Origin: Propioniciclava coleopterorum
GTDB lineage: Bacteria > Actinomycetota > Actinomycetes > Propionibacteriales > Propionibacteriaceae
Reading direction: 5' to 3'
Assembly: GCF_011393335.1 (NCBI RefSeq)
Contig: NZ_CP049865.1
Location: 2,560,722-2,624,721, forward strand
Length of the DNA stretch: 64,000 bases
Part shown: in pieces, positions 56,340-64,000 of the stretch
Position numbering within the stretch: position 1 is the stretch's first letter
Layout of the letters: every line of letters starts with the position of its first letter
The notes under the pieces: model-generated
The model's input: the letters and a program-made list of their open reading frames with translations, nothing else
Database searches by the model: none
Told to the model about the DNA's origin: nothing
Position numbers and translations under genes: made by a program

Positions 56340-58366
56340 TCAGACCAGCTTGATCACCACGGTCGAGCCCTTGGGCACCGACGCGCCCTCGCCCGGCTCG
56401 ACGCTGAGCACCAGGCCGAAGCCGCCGCTGACGAGCCGCTCGAACTTGGGCTCCAGGCCCGCCTGACGGATCCGGTCGGCGGCCGTGTCGGCGCCCTGCC
56501 CGCGCAGGCCGGTGGGCACCGTCACCATCACGGGACCCTTGGAGACGACGACGCTGACGGCGTCACCGCGGTGGAGTTGGCCGCCCGCGGGGTCCTGGCG
56601 GATGATCGCGCCCTTGGGCACGGAGTCGTGGTTCTCCTCGCTGGTGTTCAGCGTGATCCTGTTCTGGCCCGCCCATGCCTGGGCGTCGGTCAGCTTCTTG
56701 CCGGTGAAGTCCACGCCGTCCACGGGCGCCGGGCCGGCGGAGACCACCAGGGCCACCGCGTCGTTCCGCCTGGCCTGAGTGTCCGGCTTGGTGCCCTGGG
56801 AGATCACGACCCCGGACGCGACGGTGTCGCTGTGCTCCTGCTTGACCTCGCCGACCTTCAGCGACGAGCCCTGGATCAGGGACGTGGCCTCCTCGGCCGT
56901 CTTCCCGACCACGCTCGGGACGGCGAACCGCTCCGGGCCGCGGGAGACCCAGGCGGTCACCACCCCGTCGCGCAGGATCCGGCCGCCCTCGGACGGCTCG
57001 GTGCGGATCACCTGGCCGGCCGGGACGTCCTCGGAGTACTCGCGCTCGAACACGACCGCCAGTTCGGCGGCCTGCGCGGCCGCCTGCGCGTCGGTCTGCG
57101 TCAGCTTCACCAGGGGCGGGGTGTCGGTGTAGCGGCCCTCGAGCACGTACCAGCCGCCCCAGCCGAGGCCCGCGACGATCGCCACGGTCAGGATGAGCGC
57201 CACGATCCGGCCCCACCGGGGCCGCGGGCGCTGGGTGCGCTCGGCGAGCGTGGGCAGCGACGAGGTGTGCGGCGAGGCGGGGGAGTAGGGCGAGGGGCCG
57301 TTGCTGTAGAACGGGGCGCCGTCGGTCGAGACGTCGAACGCGGGCGACACCGGCGTGACCGGCGTGAACTGCCGCTCGGCGCCCATCCGCGGGCCGCGGG
57401 GGCGGGGCGGACCGGGGCGGCCCCGGCGTCGGTGCGGCGGACCCGCGCGCTCAGCTCGGGGTCGTCCAGCACGCCGCGTCCCAGCGCGTCCCGCGCCGCG
57501 CGCAGGTGCCCCAGCAGGACGCCCGCGTCGGCGGGGCGGTGCATCCGGTCGCGGCTCGCCGCCGTCGTGACGAGCGCGTCCACGTACGGCGGGATGCCGC
57601 CTCGGCCGTCGCGCCACGTCGTGGAGACCTCCAGCGAGGGCGCCGTGATCTGGTTGTGCACGTGGCTGTAGGCCACCTGGATGGGGGTGTCGCCCGTGTG
57701 CGGCTTGCGGCCGGTGAGCATCTCGTACAGCACGATGCCGAGCGAGTAGACGTCGGAGCGGGCGTCCGCGTGGCCCTTGGTCACGAGTTCGGGCGCGATG
57801 TAGCTGACCGTGCCGATCACGAGCCCGGTGGTGGACGCCGAGGTGTGCGCGGTCACGGCGCGGGCCAGCCCGAAGTCGGCGACCTTCACCTGGCCGCGGT
57901 CGGAGATCAGGACGTTCTCGGGCTTGACGTCGCGGTGGATCAGCCCGGCGGTGTGCGCGGCGGCGAGTGCCGCGGCGACCGGCTCGATGAGTTCGATGGC
58001 CCGCCGCGGGTCCATGGGGGCCTCGCGGGTGATGAGCTGGCGCAGCGTGAAGCCCTGCACGTACTCCATGACGATGTAGGGCCGGCCCTCGTCGCTGCCC
58101 TGGTCGAAGACGCTGACGACGTTGGGATGGCTCAGATGCGCCGCGGCGCGCGCCTCGGCGTCGAACCGCTGCGTGAAGTCGCCGGACTCGCCCAGCCCCT
58201 CGTTCATGACCTTGAGGGCGACGGTGCGGGACAGGCGGAGGTCGTGCGCGACGTACACGGTGGCCATGCCACCGCGCGCCAGCTTCTTGACGACCTGGTA
58301 GCGGTCGTCGATCACGTGGCCGATGAGGCCACTGCGTTCAGTCGTCAACACAGATCTCCGCGGCAT
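56340..58366 (-). CDS. pknL: Serine/threonine protein kinase with four PASTA repeats, frameshifted
   Basis: About 675 residues. The kinase domain (about 18-290) has ARGGMATVYVAHD, the VALKV lysine, HRDVKPENVLI and DFGLARA. After a disordered linker and one membrane helix (VALILTVAIVAGLGWGGWYVL) come four extracellular PASTA repeats that bind peptidoglycan or muropeptides. It probably regulates cell wall growth. One base is missing from the GGGG run at 57404-57407 in the linker. GTG 58351 or TTG 58348, after a GGAG site, may be the true start. The position beside the polyprenyl synthase and metF fits the mycobacterial pknL. Confidence 0.9.
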
Positions 58367-58468
58367 GGATCGGGGAAGGAGAAGGCATGCCGGGCCCGAT
58401 GCCGAGTGTAGGCAGGCCCATCAATCACTTCCGGCGCGACCCGCCGGGATTGTGGCAGGCTGTGACCC

Positions 58469-59212
58469 GTGACCGCACTGCTGGGGATCGCCACCCGTTT
58501 GAAGTTGGCCCGTCTGATCCACATCGTGCCCGATGCGCCCGACCTGGTGCCCGTGCTCGCGCCCGCCTCCTACCTGGGCGGTGCCGACGTGGTCATGCTG
58601 GACGAGACGCTGCCGGAGTCGTATCGCGACGCGGCGTCCGGGGCGCAGATGGCCGAGATCCGCATCGCCGCGCGCCAGAGCCAGGGCCTGACCGGCTACC
58701 TGGGACGCCCCGCCCGCGCCGCCGAGCTGAACGCCGACCTGGTCTGCCTGTCGGAGGACCGCCACGACCCGAAGAAGGCACGGCCCGCGCTGGGCGAGTG
58801 GACCCAGATCGGCCGCCGCTGCAACAGCGCCGCCGAGATCGACGCCGCGCTCGCGGACGCCGAGGTCGGCTTCCTGCTCGTCGGGCCGGGGCGCGACCAC
58901 CTGCTGCACGCCGCGAAGGCGGCCCCGGCCGACGACCCGGCGTCCAAGCCGTGGTTCGCCGTGGGCGGCATCACGCTGGCCAGCCTGGACGCGGTGCTGC
59001 GCACCGGCGCGATGCGCGTCGCGGTCGGCGGCGCGATCACGCACGCCTCCGACCCGGAGGGGGCCGCGCAGGCGTTCAAGGAGCGGCTGCGGGACGCGTG
59101 GAACGCGAACCCGAAGATGGAGGCCGTCACCAAGGCCGCCTTCGGCGGCGACGTGGTCCTCGAGCTCGACCCGAACACCGGCGCCCCGAAGCCCACGGAC
59201 CTGAGCCTGTGA
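58469..59212 (+). CDS. ThiE-fold protein, thiamine phosphate synthase-like
   Basis: A 247-residue TIM barrel. WFAVGGITLASLDAVLRTGA and RVAVGGAI match the phosphate-binding end of ThiE/TenI. The usual ThiE motifs (HxGQxD, GxSxH, GPxFxTxTK) are replaced by CLSED, GRRCNSA and LLVGPGRD, so real thiamine phosphate synthesis is doubtful. A GTG start is assumed; a weak CAGGCT box lies seven bases upstream. Its stop overlaps the murJ start (GTGA). Confidence 0.75.
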   Translation: MTALLGIATRLKLARLIHIVPDAPDLVPVLAPASYLGGADVVMLDETLPESYRDAASGAQMAEIRIAARQSQGLTGYLGRPARAAELNADLVCLSEDRHDPKKARPALGEWTQIGRRCNSAAEIDAALADAEVGFLLVGPGRDHLLHAAKAAPADDPASKPWFAVGGITLASLDAVLRTGAMRVAVGGAITHASDPEGAAQAFKERLRDAWNANPKMEAVTKAAFGGDVVLELDPNTGAPKPTDLSL

Positions 59213-60842
59213 CCCAGCCCCGCCCGGGAGGGTTGGGGCGGGCCACGGCGCTGATGGCGTCCGGGTCCCTGGTGTCCCGGATGCTGGGGATCGTCCGCAA
59301 CGCCCTGCTCGGGTTGTGCATCGGCGGCATGGGCGCGGTCTCGGACGCCTTCCAGACCGCGAACACCCTGCCCAACACCATCTTCATCCTGCTGCAGTCC
59401 GGCGTGCTGACCGCCGTCCTGATGCCGCAGCTCACGCGCGCGCTGCGCCGGGAGCGCGACGGCGACCGGATGACCGACGCGCTGCTCACGGCGATCTTCG
59501 TGCTGATCGGGGCGGTCACGGCGCTCGCGCTGGTGTTCGCCGGGCCGCTGGTGAGCCTGATGGGGCTGCGCGGCGCGGCGCACACCCTGGGCGTCGCGTT
59601 CGCGTACTGGTGCCTGCCGCAGATCTTCTTCTACGCGCTGTACGCCGTGCTGGCCCAGGTGCTGAACGTCCGGGAGCGGTTCGGGCTGGTGATGTGGACG
59701 CCGGCGTTCGCCAACCTGGTGCAGATCGCCGGCATGGTCGTGTTCCTGTTCCTGTTCAGCCGGCCGGCCGCCGCGCAGCAGTGGTCCCCGGAACTTTTCA
59801 CGCCGCCGAGGATTGCCGTGCTCGCCGGCACGGCCACCCTGGGCATCGCCGTGCAGGCCATCCCGCTCGCGGTGGCGCTGCCGCGGGCCGGCTACCGCTG
59901 GCGCCCGACGCTGCGGCTGCGCGGCTACGGCTTCCGGGCCGCGGGCCGGGTCGCGGTGTGGATGGCGAGCGCCGTGGTGATCGCGCAGTTGGGTGGCGTC
60001 GCGACGCAGGCGGCGATCAACCTGGTGGCCAGCGGAGCCCGGGCCAACGGCCAGATCGTCGCCGGCCAGTTCGTCTACCAGCAGGCCTTCACGATCTTCA
60101 TGGTCCCGCACGGCGTCATCACGGTGTCGCTGCTCACCGCCCTGCTGCCGAGGATGACCCGGGCCGTGCAGGAGCACGACGCCGACCGGCTGCGCGGCGA
60201 CCTGGGGCAGGGGCTGACGATGCCGCTCGTGGCCATGGTGCCGATCACCGCGCTGCTGGTCGCCCTGGCCCAGCCGATCAGCCGCGTGCTGAACCCCGGC
60301 ATCGACCCGGAGTCGGTCGCGGCGATCGCTTCGGCGTTCGCCTGGATGAGCGTCGGCCTGGTCGGCTACGCCGTCGTCGGGCTGCAGCAGCGCTACGCCA
60401 CCGCCCGCGAGGACGGCCGCACGTATCTGACGTTCCAGGTGATCGTGACCGTGATCCAGGTGGCGGTCGCGGCCCTGATCCTGACGGTGCCCCCGCCTCG
60501 GCGGTGATCGTCGTCGCGATCGGGCAGACGCTGAGCAACGGCGTCGCCGCGGTGGTCTTCCTGATCGTCGCCCAGCGACAGGTGGGCGGGCTGCCCCTGC
60601 GGATGCTCGCCGGCCTGGCGCTGCGCCTGCTCGGCGCGGCTGTGCCCGCGGGGCTGGCCGCGTTCGGGATCGCCCATCTGGCCTTCGGCGCCTGGGGCGG
60701 CGGCGTGCTGGTGTCGCTGGGGGTGTGCGCGGTCGCTGCGGCGTGCTTCGGGCTGGCGTTCCTCGCGCTCGCGCGCCTGCTGCGGGTCACGCAGGTCACC
60801 GACCTGGTCGCGGGCGTCACGCGCCGGCTGCGGCGCCGCTGA
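59209..60842 (+). CDS. murJ: MurJ-type lipid II flippase, frameshifted
   Basis: About 544 residues with 14 membrane helices, MATE/MVF fold. SGSLVSRMLGIVRNALLG and SDAFQTANTLPNTIF are the conserved MurJ opening, and the central arginines needed for lipid II transport are present in the first helices. It carries the peptidoglycan precursor across the membrane. One C is missing from the CCCCC run at 60490-60494; correction joins ALILTVPP to ASAVIVVAIGQTLSNG and restores the last four helices. It is coupled to the ThiE-fold gene. Confidence 0.92.
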
Positions 60843-60872
60843 TCGAGGGCGGGCCGGACGGACCGCGCCCGG

Positions 60873-61988
60873 CTAGAACGTGCGGCGCACGGCGACGCGC
60901 GCCATCGCCGCCAGGCCGTCGCGCCCGGGCTCGGTGACCGGGGCCGCGGCCAGCGCGGCCAGCGCCGCGTCGTACTCGCGCTCGATCTCGGCCTCCACGG
61001 CGTCCAGGGCGCCGCCACCGGCGATGATCGCCCGGGCCCGCTCGACCTGCGCCGCCGTGAGGTCGGGGGCGCCGAACAGTCCGGCCAGTTCGGCGGCGTC
61101 CGCCTCGCTCGCGCGGCCGAACGCCTCGGCGGCCAGCAGCGTCAGCTTGCCCTCGCGCAGGTCCTCGCCGGACTCCTTGCCGGTGAGCGCCTCGTCGCCG
61201 AAGATGCCCAGCACGTCGTCGCGGTACTGGAACGCCCGGCCCAGCGGCTGCCCGAACGCGGTCAGCGCCGCCAGTTGCGCCTCGTCGGCGCCGGCGGCGG
61301 CCGCGCCGACCAGCAGCGGGCGGCGCACCGAGTAGGACGCCGACTTCCAGGTCACCACGGTGGAGATCATCTGGGCCAGGTCGATCCGCCCGGCCTCGGT
61401 GCGGGTCAGCGGGTACGGGTCCCGCGCCTGGGCGAGCACGTCGAGGTACTGCCCGGCCGTCACCTCGGTGCGGACGGCCTCCAGGTGCGGGTACGCGCGG
61501 GCCAGCGCGTCGGCGTCCAAGCCGCTGCGCCGGAACATCTCCTGCGACCACACCAGCAGCAGGTCGCCCAGCAGGATGCCGCCGGCCCGTCCGAACGCCT
61601 CGGGGTCGCCGCGCCACGCGCGCTCGCGGTGGTCCGCCTCGAACTGCCGGTGCGCCGCCGGGACGCCGCGGCGCGCGTCGGACGCGTCCATCACGTCGTC
61701 GTGCATCAGGGCCGACACGTGCAGCACGTCCAAGGACGCCGCCGCGCGCACCACCCCCTCGGGCGGGGTGAGCTCGCCGGTGATCGCCGCCCACGCCCAC
61801 AGCGCGAACGCGGGGCGCAGCCGCTTGCCGCCCGCGGTGAACATCCGGCTCCGCTTCAGCAGCGGCGACGTGGTCGGGGAGATACCCGACAGCACCCCCG
61901 CCTGCTCGTCGAGAAAGGCGTCGATCGCGCCGCCGACCGCCGCGCGGACGTCGTCGGATACCGGGTTGTCAGGCGCCAGAGTGACCAC
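60873..61988 (-). CDS. idsA: Polyprenyl diphosphate synthase
   Basis: A 371-residue trans-prenyltransferase. The first Asp-rich motif is LMHDDVMDASDARRG and the second FQYRDDVLGIFGD, both intact; GGKRLRP binds the allylic substrate. Product length, whether geranylgeranyl or longer for menaquinone or lipid carriers, cannot be read reliably. TAGGCT ends six bases before GTG 61988. It is divergent from metF. Confidence 0.92.
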   Translation of the reverse strand: MVTLAPDNPVSDDVRAAVGGAIDAFLDEQAGVLSGISPTTSPLLKRSRMFTAGGKRLRPAFALWAWAAITGELTPPEGVVRAAASLDVLHVSALMHDDVMDASDARRGVPAAHRQFEADHRERAWRGDPEAFGRAGGILLGDLLLVWSQEMFRRSGLDADALARAYPHLEAVRTEVTAGQYLDVLAQARDPYPLTRTEAGRIDLAQMISTVVTWKSASYSVRRPLLVGAAAAGADEAQLAALTAFGQPLGRAFQYRDDVLGIFGDEALTGKESGEDLREGKLTLLAAEAFGRASEADAAELAGLFGAPDLTAAQVERARAIIAGGGALDAVEAEIEREYDAALAALAAAPVTEPGRDGLAAMARVAVRRTF

Positions 61989-62039
61989 GCTGCGAGCCTA
62001 CCCGCAGCCCGTCGGCGGGGCTGAACTAGGGTTGCCGGC

Positions 62040-62930
62040 ATGCCATTCCCCTCCATCGCCGAGCGGTTGGCCCAGCGTGACGCACCGACCTTCAGCTTCG
62101 AGTACTTCCCGCCGGCCGACGACGCCGGCATCCAGCAGCTCATCGGCACCGTCGATCAGCTGAGCCCGCTGCGTCCCGACTGGGTGTCGGTGACCTACGG
62201 GGCGACCGGCGCGAGCCGCTACCGGACCTTCTCCGCGGTCGGTGCGATCCGCGGCCAGACCGCCGCCCGGACCATGGGGCACCTCACGGTCGCGGGCCAG
62301 GACGAGGGCGAGATCCGCCGGGCGATCGAGGCCTACGAGCGGCTCGGCGTCACCCAGATCCTCGCGCTGCGCGGCGACCCGCCCGGCGGCGGCGCCTACG
62401 AGCCGCGCTCGGACGGCCTCGCCACCGCGACCGACCTGGTCCGCCTGATCCGCTCGATGGGCGACTTCAGCGTCGGCGTGGCGGCGTTCCCCGCCGGCCA
62501 TCCCGAGAGCGACCTCGACCTGGACGCCCGGATCCTGCTGGACAAGCAGGAAGCCGGCGCGGAGTTCGCGGTCACCCAGCTGTTCTTCGACGCCGAGGCG
62601 TACTTCGCGCTCGTGGAGCGGTTCCGGGCGCTGGGCGGCACGATCCCGATCGTGGCGGGCATCATGCCCGTGACCGTCCCCAGCCAGATCGAGCGGTTCG
62701 CCACCATGTCGGGCGCGCGGATGCCGGCGGCGTTCGAGGCGAAGCTGCGCGCCGTGGCCGACGACCGGGACCGGTTCCGGGCGGTGGGCCTGGAGCTGAT
62801 GACCGCCCTGTGCGACGACGTCCTGGCCGGGGGAGCCCCCGGGCTGCAGTTCTTCACCCTGAACCGGTCCAAGGCCACGCAGGAGATCCTCGCCCGCCTG
62901 CGGGAGATGCCCGCGCGGGTTCCGGCCTAG
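62040..62930 (+). CDS. metF: 5,10-methylenetetrahydrofolate reductase
   Basis: A 296-residue FAD enzyme making methyl-THF for methionine synthesis. FSFEYFPPAD, VSVTYGATGASR, ILALRGDPP and VTQLFFDAEAYF are MetF signatures, with FFTLNRSKAT at the end. TAGGGT ends seven bases before the ATG. It shares the one-carbon pool with GcvT and the aldolase-derived glycine. Confidence 0.96.
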   Translation: MPFPSIAERLAQRDAPTFSFEYFPPADDAGIQQLIGTVDQLSPLRPDWVSVTYGATGASRYRTFSAVGAIRGQTAARTMGHLTVAGQDEGEIRRAIEAYERLGVTQILALRGDPPGGGAYEPRSDGLATATDLVRLIRSMGDFSVGVAAFPAGHPESDLDLDARILLDKQEAGAEFAVTQLFFDAEAYFALVERFRALGGTIPIVAGIMPVTVPSQIERFATMSGARMPAAFEAKLRAVADDRDRFRAVGLELMTALCDDVLAGGAPGLQFFTLNRSKATQEILARLREMPARVPA

Positions 62931-62957
62931 CCGCACCCGGCGCCCGGCGCGGCCCGG

Positions 62958-63662
62958 TCAGCCCGCGGCGGCGGGGCGCGTGTCGATGCAGCGCACCGTG
63001 CGGGTCGGTAGCCCGGCCAGCAGCACCGCCTGCGCGTCGGCCTCCCGGCCGCGCGGCGCGCGCACCATCCGCGCCACCTCGCGCGCGCCGGCGGCGGCGA
63101 GCCCGTCGGCCAGCGCGTCGGGGGAGCGGTGCCAGCGCGGCAGCGTGACGTCGAAGCCCAGCGGCGCGAACGCCCCGCCGACGTCGCGCATCCCCGCGCC
63201 GGCCTGGAAGCCGAGCAGGATCGCCCCGCCCGGGGCGGTCACCCGGACCAGTTCGGCCAGCGCGCCGGGCAGGTCCGCGTCGGGCAGGTGGATCGTGGAG
63301 TACCAGGCGAACACCCCCGCGAACGACGCGTCGGGGAAGGGCAGGTCGGTCAGCGAGCCGCGCACGAGCGGGACGTCGGGATGGTCGCGGCGCGCCCGGT
63401 CCAGCATGCCGGCGGAGGCGTCCAGCCCCGTCACGGCCAGCCCGGCCGCGGCCAGCGTGGGGAACATCCGGCCGGTGCCGCAGCCGGCGTCCAGCACCGT
63501 ACGGGGCGCGGGGACGCCGGCGCAGAACTCCGCGATCATGCCGTGGTCCGCCGGCGACTCGGGGGAGTCGGCGGCGGACCAGTGGTCGGCGTAGGCGTCC
63601 GCCACGGCGTCGTAGGCGGGCGCGACGGTGGCGTCCTCCGGCTCGCCGGGGCGCGCGCTCAC
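62958..63662 (-). CDS. Class I SAM-dependent methyltransferase
   Basis: A 234-residue methyltransferase. VLDAGCGTGRMFPTLAAAGL is motif I, VTGLDASAGMLDRARR motif II, and FAGVFAWYSTIHLPDADL motif IV of the methyltransferase 11/25 group. The substrate is unknown. Its ATG overlaps the stop of the upstream helicase gene (ATGA). Confidence 0.86.
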   Translation of the reverse strand: MSARPGEPEDATVAPAYDAVADAYADHWSAADSPESPADHGMIAEFCAGVPAPRTVLDAGCGTGRMFPTLAAAGLAVTGLDASAGMLDRARRDHPDVPLVRGSLTDLPFPDASFAGVFAWYSTIHLPDADLPGALAELVRVTAPGGAILLGFQAGAGMRDVGGAFAPLGFDVTLPRWHRSPDALADGLAAAGAREVARMVRAPRGREADAQAVLLAGLPTRTVRCIDTRPAAAG

Positions 63663-64000
63663 GCCGGCTCGAGCTCCGGGGCCGGCACCGCGACCCCCTG
63701 GCGCCAGGCGCCGGGGCGGCCGACGTCGAGCGTCACCAGGCGCTGCGTGGGCCGGGTGAGCGCCACGTACAGCACGCGGATGCCGCCCGGGCTCTCGGCG
63801 ACGATGGCGTCCGGGTCGACGACCACGACGCCGTCGTACTCCAGCCCCTTGGCCTCCAGCGGGCTGGGGAACAGGATGCGGTCGAGGTTCGCCGGGTTCA
63901 TCCGGGTCGCCAGCCGGCGCTGCAGCGCGCCGCGCAGCGCCTCGCGGCGCGACGGCGGCGCGATGACGCCGACCGTGCCGCCCACCTCGTCGGTGAGCCG
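63659..64000 (-). CDS. UvrD/HelD-like helicase, C-terminal end only
   Basis: The last 113 codons of a gene entering from the right edge. FPSPLEAKGLEYDGVVVVD is helicase motif V and LYVALTRPTQRLVTLDVG is motif VI of superfamily 1A. The short ending after motif VI is more like HelD-type RNA polymerase-recycling motors than RecD or UvrD. The start is outside the window. Confidence 0.78.
   Translation of the reverse strand, partial: RLTDEVGGTVGVIAPPSRREALRGALQRRLATRMNPANLDRILFPSPLEAKGLEYDGVVVVDPDAIVAESPGGIRVLYVALTRPTQRLVTLDVGRPGAWRQGVAVPAPELEPA

Overview
The window is a chromosomal segment of a high-GC Gram-positive bacterium, almost certainly an actinobacterium. The evidence is strong GC bias at third codon positions, frequent GTG starts, many apparently leaderless promoters (TANNNT about 6 nt before the start codon), actinobacteria-only families (DUF4191, DUF3043, CtaF, GuaB1, PspAA, the DnaQ-UvrC fusion) and a menaquinol bcc-aa3 respiratory branch (qcrCAB with ctaC, ctaD, ctaE, ctaF). 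The gene neighbourhood lipA-lipB-sucB-pepA-gcvT ... erpA ... ctaC ... qcrCAB-ctaE-trpD ... dnaQ/uvrC ... plsC-aroG-pknL-idsA-metF follows, from memory, the backbone of the M. tuberculosis Rv2170-Rv2220 region. Nitrate and tetrathionate-type respiration genes beside a full aerobic chain suggest a facultative anaerobe. A Propionibacteriaceae-like host is my inference, not a proof.

Layout. 1-10.6 kb is an anaerobic respiration island: narG (only its 5' end) behind a SufR-like Fe-S regulator, divergent from two nitrate/nitrite transporter genes (narK type 1 and type 2), then a ttrBCA-like molybdoenzyme operon with a polyferredoxin gene. The nar promoter and the ttr-like promoter carry the same dyad (AACTACGACAT ... 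GTAGT). 10.6-14.4 kb holds an ABC-F ATPase and a GntR/ABC/permease cassette. 14.4-24.1 kb holds an old yellow enzyme, DUF4191, lipA, a double-domain phosphofructokinase, lipB, a three-lipoyl-domain sucB and pepA. 24.2-29.1 kb holds gcvT, small membrane proteins, pspA-pspAA-glycerate kinase and an A-type Fe-S carrier. 29.2-39 kb holds the aa3 oxidase operon, guaB1 and the bcc operon. 39-46 kb holds a receiver-like gene with trpD, a prepilin peptidase, a membrane-anchored helical protein, a cyclophilin and the DnaQ-UvrC nuclease. 46.5-64 kb holds housekeeping and cell-envelope genes (plsC, aroG, threonine aldolase, argE, pknL-like kinase, murJ, polyprenyl synthase, metF) and ends inside a UvrD-like helicase gene.

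The most important caution is that about twenty otherwise well-conserved genes are broken by one missing base, nearly always in a G or C run. The loss is one-directional and spread over unrelated essential genes, so it looks like sequencing or consensus error, not gene decay. I annotate these genes as whole and give the position of each shift.

No gene-free stretch exceeds 300 bases. I saw no rRNA, tRNA, CRISPR array, insertion sequence, prophage or recognisable defence system. The most unusual items are the fused phosphofructokinase, the recent lipoyl-domain duplication in sucB, the shared nar/ttr operator, and the three 9-bp repeats that form the leader of the gntR gene.
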